A DNA stretch of 64,000 nucleotides from Flavobacterium sp. LC2016-23. GTDB taxonomy: Bacteria; Bacteroidota; Bacteroidia; Flavobacteriales; Flavobacteriaceae. Positions 18,328-27,475 of this stretch are shown piece by piece. Location: contig NZ_WKKE01000018.1 of assembly GCF_009674775.1 (NCBI RefSeq), positions 62,001 through 126,000 of the forward strand, written 5' to 3'. The stretch's first letter is position 1; the number at the start of each line of letters is the position of its first letter. The position numbers and the translations under genes were made by a program. Below the pieces are notes generated by a model that searched no databases, was not told the DNA's origin, and saw nothing but the letters and a program-made list of their open reading frames with translations.

Positions 18328-18585
18328 ATTTTATAATGTGTCAATTAGAGCATTTGATAATTAGATAATTTTAAACATTATCTAATTGCCTCATTATCTC
18401 AATTATCTAATTCCTTGTTCTCACCGTTCTTTGCTCAATTCGCTTTGCTATATCTTCTTTACTAAGTCCCATATTTTTTAATGTGTCAATTAGAGCATTT
18501 GATAATTAGATAATTTTAAACATTATCTAATTGCCTCATTATCTCAATTATCTAATTCCTTGTTCTCACCGTTCTTTGCTCAATT
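18291..18585. repeat. 145-bp tandem duplication spanning the scoA-scoB junction
   Basis: Two direct copies, 18,291-18,440 and 18,436-18,585, are offset by 145 bp. Only a couple of substitutions were seen between them. The boundary in all three positions is CAATTC (18,291, 18,436, 18,581), so the duplication arose at a 6-bp microhomology. It copies the last ~11 codons of scoA, the spacer, and the first ~12 codons of scoB. The spacer itself contains inverted ATTATCTAAT words. Confidence 0.9.
18407..18472 (-). pseudogene. chimeric 21-codon ORF (ScoB head fused to ScoA tail)
   Basis: This ORF was created by the tandem duplication. It starts with the ScoB N-terminus (MGLSKEDIAKRI) and continues in frame into the ScoA C-terminus (EQRTVRTRN), then stops. 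It has the same upstream sequence as the true scoB start, so it could be translated. It is probably a by-product, but it may affect translation of scoB by competing for or reloading ribosomes. Confidence 0.7.
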
Positions 18586-19253
18586 CTCTTTTCGAATTTT
18601 TCTCCCTGAAAGATACGCTGTACCATAATTCCCGGAATATGGATCTGATTAGGATCTAATGATCCCACCGGCACCAGTTCTTCAACCTCAGCAATAGTAA
18701 TTTTTCCTGCTCCGGCCATACAGGCGTTAAAGTTTCTGGCGGTTCCTTTAAAAATAAGATTTCCGGCTTCGTCCCCTTTCCATGCTTTTACAATGGCAAA
18801 ATCTGCTTTGAAAGCTTCTTCCATAATGTGCATTTTTCCGTTGAATTCGCGTGCTTCTTTTCCTTCAGCCACTTCCGTTCCGTAACCGGCTGGTGTAAAG
18901 AAAGCGGGAATTCCGGCCTGTGCTGCACGGCAACGTTCCGCCAAAGTTCCTTGTGGTGTCAGTTCTACATCCAGTTCTCCCGAAAGCATCTGACGTTCGA
19001 ACTCGGCATTTTCTCCTACATAAGAAGAAATCATTTTTTTGATTTGTTTCTTTTGCAAAAGCAGTCCAAGTCCAAAATCATCCACTCCTGCATTATTCGA
19101 GATACAGGTTAAATCAGAAATAGGTGTATTTACTAAGGCTGCTATTGTATTTTCGGGAATCCCGCAAAGTCCAAAACCACCAAACATTATAGTCATTCCG
19201 CTTTCGATTCCTGCTATGGCTTCCTGAACGTTATTTACTTTTTTTGTAATCAT
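18552..19253 (-). CDS. scoA: 3-oxoacid CoA-transferase subunit A
   Basis: A 233-residue alpha subunit. Motifs are GMTIMFGGFGLCGIPENTI near the N-terminus, CISNNAGVDDFGLGLLL, and FFTPAGYGTEVAEGKEAREF. It forms the transferase with ScoB. The ATG at 19,253 fits the usual start. Its last ~11 codons are copied 145 bp downstream in the duplication. Confidence 0.9.
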   Translation of the reverse strand: MITKKVNNVQEAIAGIESGMTIMFGGFGLCGIPENTIAALVNTPISDLTCISNNAGVDDFGLGLLLQKKQIKKMISSYVGENAEFERQMLSGELDVELTPQGTLAERCRAAQAGIPAFFTPAGYGTEVAEGKEAREFNGKMHIMEEAFKADFAIVKAWKGDEAGNLIFKGTARNFNACMAGAGKITIAEVEELVPVGSLDPNQIHIPGIMVQRIFQGEKFEKRIEQRTVRTRN

Positions 19254-19722
19254 AACAAATGGTCTTTATTATCGTATATTTTTGATAAAAATAAGATTTT
19301 TAGATTAAATTATAACGATTTCGTAAGAAATAAAATAACCTCATCTATTCATTAGAACGTAACTTGGGAAAGACTAATTTACGCACAAGGAAAAACTCTC
19401 GCAGATTTAGCAGATCTGGGAGATTTTTGGTTCACGCAAAGTCGCAGAGTTGATTGCTTGGCTATTTTGTGTGAACTATCTTTGGATTTATATTTAGCAT
19501 GACTTCATTAAACCAATTACAGATTTTTTGGTTCACGCAAAGACGCAGAGTCGCAAAGTTATATTCCTTGGCGATTTTGCGTGATTATTGTTTCCCAGGC
19601 AAATTTAGTTCGATCTTGCTAAAGTAATCACAGAACAGCTCATCATAGATCACAAAAAAATCCTTTTGTTCTTCCGGATTCAGGAGGTGCAAAAGGATTT
19701 TTATTGGAGAAACGAAATTAAA
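19254..19722. repeat. 469-bp spacer with two CGCAAAG word-repeat hairpins and a terminator
   Basis: Two imperfect hairpins start with the same word GGTTCACGCAAAGNCGCAGAG: 19,429-19,476 and 19,529-19,594. Each is closed by TTTTGTGTGAAC or GATTTTGCGTGA. An ACTCTCGCAGATTTAGCAGAT tract lies at 19,396. At ~19,660-19,702, ATCCTTTTG and CAAAAGGAT form a terminator stem for the PBP gene on the minus strand. No gene is seen. Confidence 0.65.
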
Positions 19723-22029
19723 CTAGAGTTCGAATTCGTCTGTGTTTTGTTCTGTTTGTGTCGTATCTTTTACAACCGCAGGTCTGGTATAACAATCTAC
19801 TTTTATAGAAAGATTAGCCGGGCGCTCGAACTCAGCTTTTGAAACCTGAAGTGTCGGATCGGCATAGCAAAGTTTCATAAAGTAAGCCCAAACCGGTAAT
19901 GCAGCTGTTGCTCCCTGTCCGTACGTCAAACTTTTGAAACGTGCGGAACGGTCTTCACAACCTACCCAAACACCCGTTACCAGATTCGGAACCATTCCCA
20001 TAAACCAACCGTCTGACTGGTTTTGTGTTGTTCCTGTTTTACCTGCAATCGGGTTGGTAAACATGTACGGATATCCTGTCCAGCGATTATCACCGCTTCC
20101 TCCGCCCTGTGTACGTAAACGTGCACCTGAGCCTGTTTCCGTTACCCCCTGAAGTAATTTGATTACTGCAAAAGCAATGTCTTTATTCAGAACGTCGTGT
20201 GATTCCGGAATCGGTTCATAAATAACCTCTCCGCTTTTGTTTTCGATACGGCTTAAAAATTGCGGTTTTACATACACACCCTGGTTTGCAAATGTGCTGT
20301 AAGCAGCAACCATGTCTTCAACCGTAATATCAACAGCACCTAATGCAATTGAAGGCTGTACCGGGATTTCTGTTTTTACTCCTAATTTCTTTGTTAATTC
20401 AACAACAGCCTCAGGACCTGTTCTGTCAATTAATTTTGCAGAAACGGTATTGATAGAATTGGCCAAACCTTGTTTTAAGGTAACCATTCCACGGTATCTG
20501 TTGTCCGAGTTTCTTGGTTCCCAGTCTTCCGTTACGTGGTGACGTCCTTTATGAATCATAAACGGTCCGTCAAGTATTGAATCACAAGGAGACATATTCA
20601 ATTGTTCGATTGCAGTAGCGTACACAAACGGCTTAAAAGTAGAACCAACCTGTCTTGCTCCCTGACCCACGTGATCGTACTGGAAATATTTATAATTGAT
20701 TCCCCCAACCCAGGCTTTTATATTTCCGGTTTGAGGCTCCATCGCCATTAAACCTGATTGTAAAAAGTGTTTGTAATAACGAATGGAATCCAGTGGAGTC
20801 ATCGTAGTATCGCGTTCGCCTTTCCACGTAAATATGCGCATTTTCGTTTTTACTTTGAATGAATTGATAATATCATCCTCACTTTTATCCATATCCTTCA
20901 TGATTGCCCAGCGCGTAGAATTCTTCATGGCCTGCATCATAATACGATCTGTTTCTGCTTTGGTAATGTTTACGAAGGGAGCATTTTTATTGTTTTTCAT
21001 TTCAATAAAAAACTGCTGCTGCAGGTTTTTCATGTGTGCAGAAACGGCTTCTTCAGCATATTGCTGCATTCTGGAATCGATAGTTGTGTAAATTTTTAAA
21101 CCATCTTTGTAGATATCATAATCCGAACCATCGGGTTTTTTATTTTCAGCAACCCATTTTTTCATGTAATCACGAAGGTATTCTCTGAAATAGGTAGCTG
21201 TTCCTTCACGATGACTCTCCAGTTTAAATTTTAAGGCAATTGGCAAAGCCTGCAATCTTAATTTTTCAGCAGAAGAAATCATTTTTGCTTTTTCCATCTG
21301 AGAAAGTACCACATTACGGCGGTTCTTCACCCCTTCCGGATTTCTAACAGGATTGTATAATCCTGAATTTTTGAACATTCCAACCAAAATAGCCGATTCG
21401 TCCATTGTTAAATCTTTCGGGTCTTTCGAAAAATAGGTTTGTGCGGCAGAACTTACTCCAACTGAATAATTTCCGAAATCATAGACGTTGCAGTACATCG
21501 CCAGAATTTCATTTTTTGTATATTGTCTTTCCAGACGAATTGCAATAATCCATTCTTTTATTTTTTGTACAATCCTGAAAGGAAGAAATTTAGATCCTTC
21601 TCCATGAAACAATTGTTTTGCTAACTGCTGTGTTAAGGTACTTGCTCCTCCATTTGTTCCTAAGGTAAAAACAGCTCTTAAAGTTCCGCGTCCGTCAATT
21701 CCTGAATGCTCGTAAAAACGGGCATCTTCGGTAGCAACCAACGCCTCGACCAAACTTTTTGGCAGATCTGAATATTTAAGCTGCGATCTGTTGGTCTTGA
21801 AATATTTACCGATCACCACTCCGTCTGAAGAGATGATTTCTGTAGCTAAATTAGAATCCGGATTCTCTAAATCTTCAAAAGAAGGCATGGAACCGAATAA
21901 TCCCCATGAAGCAAATAAAAAGAAAGCTAAAATGCCTAATAACGTATAAGCAAAAATTCGCCAGAATTTATTTTTATAGTAGTTAATGTCTTTAACACTA
22001 TTGGTTTGATTGTTTTTTTTAGTAGCCAT
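19723..22029 (-). CDS. mrcA: bifunctional penicillin-binding protein 1A
   Basis: A 768-residue class A PBP with one N-terminal membrane anchor (~residues 28-48). The GT51 glycosyltransferase has VATEDARFYEHSGID and GGASTLTQQLAKQLF. The transpeptidase has the nucleophile motif STFKPF, the SxN motif in ANSINTVSA, and KTGTTQ. It polymerises and crosslinks peptidoglycan at the inner membrane. It is the last gene of a minus-strand run ricT-gldH-PBP1A, 12 bp after gldH, so probably co-transcribed. Confidence 0.95.
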   Translation of the reverse strand: MATKKNNQTNSVKDINYYKNKFWRIFAYTLLGILAFFLFASWGLFGSMPSFEDLENPDSNLATEIISSDGVVIGKYFKTNRSQLKYSDLPKSLVEALVATEDARFYEHSGIDGRGTLRAVFTLGTNGGASTLTQQLAKQLFHGEGSKFLPFRIVQKIKEWIIAIRLERQYTKNEILAMYCNVYDFGNYSVGVSSAAQTYFSKDPKDLTMDESAILVGMFKNSGLYNPVRNPEGVKNRRNVVLSQMEKAKMISSAEKLRLQALPIALKFKLESHREGTATYFREYLRDYMKKWVAENKKPDGSDYDIYKDGLKIYTTIDSRMQQYAEEAVSAHMKNLQQQFFIEMKNNKNAPFVNITKAETDRIMMQAMKNSTRWAIMKDMDKSEDDIINSFKVKTKMRIFTWKGERDTTMTPLDSIRYYKHFLQSGLMAMEPQTGNIKAWVGGINYKYFQYDHVGQGARQVGSTFKPFVYATAIEQLNMSPCDSILDGPFMIHKGRHHVTEDWEPRNSDNRYRGMVTLKQGLANSINTVSAKLIDRTGPEAVVELTKKLGVKTEIPVQPSIALGAVDITVEDMVAAYSTFANQGVYVKPQFLSRIENKSGEVIYEPIPESHDVLNKDIAFAVIKLLQGVTETGSGARLRTQGGGSGDNRWTGYPYMFTNPIAGKTGTTQNQSDGWFMGMVPNLVTGVWVGCEDRSARFKSLTYGQGATAALPVWAYFMKLCYADPTLQVSKAEFERPANLSIKVDCYTRPAVVKDTTQTEQNTDEFEL

Positions 22030-22041
22030 AAATATATTCGT

Positions 22042-22521
22042 CTAATCTTTTTGTTCTATTCTAAAACCTACGTCTGTAATACCTTCCAAAGCCTGAACAC
22101 CCGGAATCTTACCTGATTCCCTGACGGCTTGTTTGATGTGTACTTTATATTTCCCTCTAAACTTTACATCTTCTTTGTAATACAGTTTACTTTCTTTTAT
22201 GTCTGTAAAACCGTTTCCTAACAACGTCCCGTCCGGATTTGCCATCTGGTATTCTAAGGTATCCACTTTCGTAAATCCGCTTGGTGTCTCAATAGCTACA
22301 ATCAAAAACAAATTATTGAACGGATAATTGTTATTGTCTCTCAAATTTACAAACAAATTGTACTTTTTCGTAGAATCCAGAACTGGCAGGTCGAAAGTAA
22401 CAACACTGTCTTTGTGCCAGGCACTGCCAACAGATTTGTATTCATCAAATACTCTTTTTTTATCACAGGAAAAAAGAAGTATCGCTGCCAAAATAAGAAT
22501 TCCGCTATTTTTTATTCTCAT
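22042..22521 (-). CDS. gldH: gliding-motility lipoprotein GldH
   Basis: A 159-residue lipoprotein with signal peptide and lipobox (ILLFSCDKK). The mature protein contains VFDEYKSVG, KYNLFVNLRDNNNYPFNNLF and VDTLEYQMANPDGTLLGNGF, characteristic of GldH. GldH is needed for gliding of Flavobacterium and is associated with the envelope. The start overlaps the end of ricT by 17 nt, so expression is coupled. The adjacent PBP1A suggests a cell-envelope operon. Confidence 0.9.
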   Translation of the reverse strand: MRIKNSGILILAAILLFSCDKKRVFDEYKSVGSAWHKDSVVTFDLPVLDSTKKYNLFVNLRDNNNYPFNNLFLIVAIETPSGFTKVDTLEYQMANPDGTLLGNGFTDIKESKLYYKEDVKFRGKYKVHIKQAVRESGKIPGVQALEGITDVGFRIEQKD

Positions 22522-23857
22522 TTTTAGTAATAATTATAGGTTTTCTAGGTTCTGCCGGCTTATTGTCATTCGAATTATTAGCTTTATTCGATTGATTTGG
22601 CTTGTTATTATTCGGCCTGTTTCCTTTGTTTGGATTATTTCCTTTATTTGAATTTCCTCCGGCAGGCTTGTTTTGGTTTGGAGTTGCCTGAGGTTTGTTT
22701 GGAGTTGCCACAATCGCAGCTTCAGCATTTGGTTTGCGTTTGCGGTTTGGTTTTTTCTTTCTTTTTGGCTGATCAAAACGGGTTAGACTTTCCTGACCCA
22801 TCGCGTTATTAAAATCTTTTTCAGGTTCTAAGATAACCTCTATAGCAAAATCTTCCAGAGAAGAAACTTTATTTTTCAGTTTGTTTTCAGCCATAATTTC
22901 TTTGACCTGATCAATTTTCAACACATGCCAGTTTGCAAAATTATTCGTGTACGCAAACCACATCAAACCTTTGAAAATATCCTGTTTCTGACAGATGGCA
23001 TCTCCTTTTTCGGTTACTAATTTGGTATCGTAATCCGGAAAATCTTTCAGGGCATCCATATAAGTATCAAGCTCATAATTCAGACAGCACTTTAATTTTC
23101 CGCATTGTCCCGCTAATTTCTGAGGGTTCAGTGAAAGCTGCTGGTAACGTGCCGCTGAAGTATTAACGCTTCTGAAATCGGTTAACCAGGTTGAACAGCA
23201 AAGTTCTCTTCCGCAAGAACCAATTCCGCCCAGACGTGCCGCTTCCTGACGGAAACCAACTTGTTTCATCTCGACTCTTGTACTGAATTCTTTTGCAAAA
23301 TCCTTAATCAAAAGCCTGAAATCGACCCTGTCGTTTGCGGTGTAGTAAAAAGTTGCTTTTGATCCGTCTCCCTGAAACTCGATATCGGAGATTTTCATTT
23401 CCAGTTTGTGCTGAATGGCCAGTTCACGGGCACGAACCTTCATCGGTTCTTCACGTTCACGCGCCACAGACCAGATATCAATATCTTTTTGGGAAGCTTT
23501 TCTATAGATTTTCGGCACTTCATTACTTTCGTGATTCACGCCTTTTTTCTTCATTTGAATTTTTACCAATTCGCCTGTCAAAGTAACGATTCCAATATCA
23601 TGTCCCGGTGATGCAACAGTTGCTACAATATCACCGATACTTAAGGTTAATTTCTCTGAATTTCTGAAAAATTCTTTTCGTCCGTTCTTGAAACGTACCT
23701 CAACACAATCAAAAATTGCCTCTCCATTAGACGGACTCATGTTTGCGAGCCAGTCAAAAACCGTCAGTTTATTGCAGCTATCGGTGCCGCAAGTCCCATT
23801 ATTTTTACAACCTTTTGGTGCACCACCATCTGAGGTTGAACAACTTGTACATGCCAT
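22505..23857 (-). CDS. ricT: PSP1/RicT-family regulatory protein with low-complexity tail
   Basis: A 450-residue protein. The N-terminal Cys-rich stretch (MACTSCSTSDGGAPKGCKN, GTCGTDSC) precedes a PSP1 domain and the Cys block GGIGSCGRELCCSTWLTDF, LAGQCGKLKCCLNYE of the YaaT/RicT family. In Bacillus RicT joins RicA and RicF in an Fe-S complex controlling RNase Y processing; the role in Bacteroidota is unknown. Residues ~372-450 are low-complexity Asn/Lys/Pro-rich. Being the first gene before gldH suggests a regulatory link, which is inference. Confidence 0.85.
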   Translation of the reverse strand: MACTSCSTSDGGAPKGCKNNGTCGTDSCNKLTVFDWLANMSPSNGEAIFDCVEVRFKNGRKEFFRNSEKLTLSIGDIVATVASPGHDIGIVTLTGELVKIQMKKKGVNHESNEVPKIYRKASQKDIDIWSVAREREEPMKVRARELAIQHKLEMKISDIEFQGDGSKATFYYTANDRVDFRLLIKDFAKEFSTRVEMKQVGFRQEAARLGGIGSCGRELCCSTWLTDFRSVNTSAARYQQLSLNPQKLAGQCGKLKCCLNYELDTYMDALKDFPDYDTKLVTEKGDAICQKQDIFKGLMWFAYTNNFANWHVLKIDQVKEIMAENKLKNKVSSLEDFAIEVILEPEKDFNNAMGQESLTRFDQPKRKKKPNRKRKPNAEAAIVATPNKPQATPNQNKPAGGNSNKGNNPNKGNRPNNNKPNQSNKANNSNDNKPAEPRKPIIITKNENKK

Positions 23858-23974
23858 AATTCTATATGTAGTGTCGCAAAAAAGCGACTTAAGTTCATAA
23901 ACGTTTGATCGGTAAAGATAGTATTTTTTTTAGTTTGCTATTTAACGATTAAAACTAAAGGGGTGTTAAATAAA

Positions 23975-24006
23975 AAAACCTGTCTTACATTTTGCAAAAC
24001 AGGCTT
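23975..24006 (-). terminator. terminator of the relic ferredoxin fragment
   Basis: The arms CCTGT and ACAGG are separated by a loop, with a T run at the minus-strand 3' end. It occupies the same place relative to the ferredoxin fragment as the terminator at 27,429-27,463 does for the intact gene. Confidence 0.5.
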
Positions 24007-24035
24007 TCTAATCATATTTCAGAACACAATTTCTA

Positions 24036-24133
24036 AGTCTCTTTTACCTAATAATCTTCACCGGACATGCCTTTGCGGCCAATTCAAAACTTTCGACAGT
24101 AGCATAATTAGGAAATTTTAATGTCTAAAAACT
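24036..24133 (-). pseudogene. 3' fragment of a ferredoxin gene (decayed copy of 27,476-27,706)
   Basis: The sequence matches the last ~30 codons of the intact ferredoxin at 27,476 almost base for base, including 40+ identical consecutive positions over the block encoding TVESFELAAKACPVKII. It carries an in-frame TAG and a 1-nt deletion near the old stop, and it lacks the CxxCxxC half. It is non-functional. With the intact gene it brackets the ankyrin cassette in direct orientation. Confidence 0.85.
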
Positions 24134-24276
24134 TATTCTGTTGCTTTTACCACTTAAACTGTGATTTTTAATTTTTATCCTGAAATATATTTACGAATTT
24201 TATGTTTTGTCTTACAGCATCGTTTGTGAAGTCAATAATTACAAAGCAAACTATTATCATCATTTTTAAATATCAA

Positions 24277-25464
24277 ATGCAAATGCAAACACAAAACCAG
24301 ATTGAAAATTTCCTTTTTCAGGGAAAATTTGACGAGGCCAGAGAATCCCTGAATAACGGCGAAAACTTTAACGGGCAATATCTTCAAAATAATTTTTCTC
24401 AAATCACAGCCAAAATTATTGAAGCCAAAGAAATGGATTTCATTGACAGACTGATAAAAGCGGGTTTTATCGAGACTGATATTTACGAACTGGACAGTTT
24501 TGACAAATCAATATTCAACTCTCTTTCGAGAAATATAAAAAATGATGCAGCATCTATTTCCTTTTTCAAAGAAATAATGTCGAAAGTTGACAATAGTAAC
24601 GATGAAATCAGCGATCAGACTTTATTGGGATATTGTATCGAAAAAGAAGCTGTTCCGGAAGTAATTAAAAGCTTAATAGAAGATTTTGGCTGTAATGCTA
24701 CATATAAAAACAACGCACAGGAGAATTTCATTCATAAAATCGTAAACAACTATTCCCTAAATGCCGAAAAAGGAGAGGAATATATTAAAATACTACTGGA
24801 AAACGGTGTTGACATTAATGAAAAAAATGTGGTAGGCACTACACCATTGATGTATGCCGTTAAAAGAAACAAAAAGGAATATATTCCATTGCTGTTAGAA
24901 AATGGAGCTGACCCTAACGAAACAGACAATCAGCAAAACAGTTCCTTTTATTATGCAGTTGGCGAACAGTTTTCTATTCCGATGTATGAACTTTTGGCAG
25001 CATCTTCATCAGCCAATTTCAATACTATCAATAAAGACGGAAGAACCTTGCTGACCGAATTTATCCGAATGATGTCTGATTCAGACAATGATCTGAATGC
25101 ACTTCAGAGATTATTGTCAGATGGTGCCGACTTAAATCACTGTGCGCACTATTACGGAAATCCAAAATCAGGCCTGGATTATATTGCGGAGAAAAAATCA
25201 GGTATTCTAAAATCGGTATTGGACAGCGGATCTATTGATGTTAACGAGCAGGACAATCAGGGAAATACCATTTTGCATAAAGTCTGCGCTTACAATGTAA
25301 ATTACGATGCCGAAGCCGCAAAAGAAATCTACAAAAAGGTAAAATTACTTTTGGAAAATGGTGCAGACAAAGATATCACCAATGATAAAGACGAAAATGC
25401 TATTACACTCGCTTCTGCAGATAATCTGAAAATTAAGACTGTTGAACTTTTAATGAAAGCCTAA
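24277..25464 (+). CDS. ankyrin-repeat protein 1
   Basis: About 395 residues from the ATG at 24,277 (MQMQTQNQIENF). An upstream ATG at 24,202 would add a hydrophobic Ile-rich stretch that does not look like a normal signal and is less likely. The first ~165 residues are helical without clear repeats. Then come ankyrin units such as EYIKILLENGVDINEKNVVG, TPLMYAVKRNKKEYIPLLL and ILHKVC. Some units are degenerate (SDGADLNHCAHYYG). No enzymatic domain is seen. It is probably a cytoplasmic protein-binding scaffold, co-transcribed with the next ankyrin gene 22 bp downstream. Confidence 0.8.
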   Translation: MQMQTQNQIENFLFQGKFDEARESLNNGENFNGQYLQNNFSQITAKIIEAKEMDFIDRLIKAGFIETDIYELDSFDKSIFNSLSRNIKNDAASISFFKEIMSKVDNSNDEISDQTLLGYCIEKEAVPEVIKSLIEDFGCNATYKNNAQENFIHKIVNNYSLNAEKGEEYIKILLENGVDINEKNVVGTTPLMYAVKRNKKEYIPLLLENGADPNETDNQQNSSFYYAVGEQFSIPMYELLAASSSANFNTINKDGRTLLTEFIRMMSDSDNDLNALQRLLSDGADLNHCAHYYGNPKSGLDYIAEKKSGILKSVLDSGSIDVNEQDNQGNTILHKVCAYNVNYDAEAAKEIYKKVKLLLENGADKDITNDKDENAITLASADNLKIKTVELLMKA

Positions 25465-25486
25465 ACTTATATAAAATCAAGATTCT

Positions 25487-26839
25487 ATGTCAATGTCATT
25501 TATAATTGCCTGCGAAAACGGCAACCGAAAAATAGCCGAACTACTTCTTCAAAATAAAGAAGTCGATGTAAAATATACCGATGAAAAAGGGAGAACTGCA
25601 CTTCATTATGCCGCCCACAGAGGATACCTGGACATTGTAAAGATATTAACTGAAGATGGTGCCGATATTAACTACGAAGATCATGAGGGAGAAACCCCTT
25701 TGTACTTTGCCTGTCTGCAAAAACAGAAACAAACGGCATTGCACTTATTGGAAAATGGTGCAGAAATTACCAAAAATGATAAATACGGAAACAGTCTTTT
25801 ACATTTGGTTGTTCAAACTGCTCAAATTGAAATTGCAACAAAGTTGCTTGAAGAAGGTATCGATGTTAATCTTTTGAATAACAATGGAGAAAGTCCGCTA
25901 TTATTGGCTTCAGCGAAATTAAACCGGGAAATTATTCAATTGCTGTTAGATAAAGGAGCAGATATTAATGTAACCGATAAACAAGGAAACACACCTTTGC
26001 TTTACGCCTGCTACACCAAATCGATTCCAATGGTGACCCTGCTTTTGGATAATGGTGCCGACATCAACCATGCAAATCACGCTGGCGAAAATGCTCTTTT
26101 GATTGCCTGCTACGAAACCAATCGAATGCTGGCCAAACTTTTGGTTGAGAGAGGTGCAGCTGTGTTTACATCCAACAACAATGGCTATTCTCCAATTTGG
26201 TACGCCTGCGCGAATAACCAAAAGGAAATTGTGGCTTTGTTTTTAGAAAACGGCGTCGATGTAAATTACAGTAAGCCAGTGGCCGGCGATACCTCATCTA
26301 TGAATGATTATCTGGACTGGGTGTTAAGTGCCTCCAACATTTCTAACGAATCCGGTTTTACGCTGAACAGCAGTTATACTTATGGCGGCGAAAGCCTTTT
26401 GCATGTGGCTACTAAAAAAGGCAATTTAAGCATGGTAAAACTGCTTATCGAATCTGGTGCCCATATCAACATACAGGACGAATCCGGAAATACACCCTTG
26501 CATTACAGCGCGGCAAACGGAAAAAAAGATGTTGTAAAATATTTACTTGAAAATAAAGCCGATGCTTCCATTGTAAACGTAAAAGAGCAAAAAGCAATTG
26601 ATTATTCAAATGTAAAAGGTTTTAATGAGATTACAGAGCTGATTCTGAAATTTGCGCCTTCAGGAACAGTTGTGAATCCAATACATACAACTTCTCAAAC
26701 AGACGCACCAAAAGCCGATACTTCAAATTCAATGGAGGCAAAGAAAAAAGCCTTACTGGATCTTAAAGAGTTATTAGATGCCGGAATTTTGACAGCAGAA
26801 GAATTTGATGCTGAGAAAAGTAAAATCTTAAAAGGATAA
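25487..26839 (+). CDS. ankyrin-repeat protein 2 with C-terminal SHOCT domain
   Basis: 450 residues. Roughly ten well-formed ankyrin repeats start at residue ~10, with consensus GNTPLLYACYTKSIPMVTLL. They are interrupted by a ~35-residue insert around residues 265-300 (SKPVAGDTSSMNDYLDWVL). The last ~30 residues form a SHOCT domain: ALLDLKELLDAGILTAEEFD followed by AEKSKIL. SHOCT domains occur at termini of many bacterial proteins and are thought to mediate oligomerisation or ligand binding. The pairing with ankyrin repeats is uncommon. No signal peptide is present. The partner is unknown. Confidence 0.85.
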   Translation: MSMSFIIACENGNRKIAELLLQNKEVDVKYTDEKGRTALHYAAHRGYLDIVKILTEDGADINYEDHEGETPLYFACLQKQKQTALHLLENGAEITKNDKYGNSLLHLVVQTAQIEIATKLLEEGIDVNLLNNNGESPLLLASAKLNREIIQLLLDKGADINVTDKQGNTPLLYACYTKSIPMVTLLLDNGADINHANHAGENALLIACYETNRMLAKLLVERGAAVFTSNNNGYSPIWYACANNQKEIVALFLENGVDVNYSKPVAGDTSSMNDYLDWVLSASNISNESGFTLNSSYTYGGESLLHVATKKGNLSMVKLLIESGAHINIQDESGNTPLHYSAANGKKDVVKYLLENKADASIVNVKEQKAIDYSNVKGFNEITELILKFAPSGTVVNPIHTTSQTDAPKADTSNSMEAKKKALLDLKELLDAGILTAEEFDAEKSKILKG

Positions 26840-26858
26840 ATAACAAACAAACTTAAAA

Positions 26859-27401
26859 ATGAAAAAAATCTTAAATACCGTTACGCTACTTTTAATAGTA
26901 ATCACCACAAGTATGGTTTCTATTTCCTGTACAGACCATTCGCCCGAAAAAACTTTTGATATAGCTGCTTTAAATTCTAATTTATTATCACGCTTTGGCA
27001 GTAAGGACATCAATTTTAAACTGGATTCTGAACCTCAGATCTATGAGGAGAGCAAAAAAAACATGGTTGCTTCTTCTTATTATGATTACTTTAAATTTGA
27101 TATCACCAATTTAGAAACTCAATTGAACAAAATTAAAGAAATAGAGGAAAATGATGATAATAGAGCGCTTCTTCAGGCATCGAAGGATCTATTCACTTAT
27201 GCGATTGCTAAAGAAAAAGAAGGATATTTGCCGATTGCCAAAATGAAAGACGAAAAGGCCTCAACTGAACAAATACAAAAAGCAATAGCAGATTTTGATG
27301 CCTCCACTCAAAACGATATTGATGCCAAGTTTACAAAATTGATGAATGTTGCAAAAGCTTATGCCGAAAAGCATAACATTGATGCCAAATTTGGTATTTA
27401 A
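26859..27401 (+). CDS. helical lipoprotein of the ankyrin cassette
   Basis: A 180-residue protein with a signal peptide and Cys at VSISCTDH, so a likely lipoprotein. The mature part is almost entirely charged and alpha-helical, with FDITNLETQLNKIKEIEEND and AKFTKLMNVAKAYAEKH. It resembles no named family I can recall. It starts 19 bp after the SHOCT/ankyrin gene and ends before a terminator. It may be the envelope partner of the ankyrin proteins, which is inference only. Confidence 0.65.
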   Translation: MKKILNTVTLLLIVITTSMVSISCTDHSPEKTFDIAALNSNLLSRFGSKDINFKLDSEPQIYEESKKNMVASSYYDYFKFDITNLETQLNKIKEIEENDDNRALLQASKDLFTYAIAKEKEGYLPIAKMKDEKASTEQIQKAIADFDASTQNDIDAKFTKLMNVAKAYAEKHNIDAKFGI

Positions 27402-27428
27402 TAACCAAACAAGTTTTAGAGAGAAAGT

Positions 27429-27463
27429 AAAACCCTATTTTGTAATGATACAAAACAGGGTTT
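27429..27463. terminator. bidirectional terminator between ankyrin cassette and ferredoxin
   Basis: Arms of ~15 bp (AAACCCTATTTTGTA and its near-complement) with an ATGA loop and a T run, lying between convergent genes. Confidence 0.75.
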
Positions 27464-27475
27464 CTTTTTTTATTG

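Noticed and set aside
18407..18472. The 21-codon chimeric ORF as a conserved leader peptide
   Set aside because: It is explained fully by the 145-bp duplication and has no independent conservation signal visible.
24202..24276. Upstream ATG of ankyrin protein 1 as a signal peptide
   Set aside because: The 25 added residues are Ile/Thr-rich without a typical signal charge and cleavage pattern; the MQMQTQ start is more natural.
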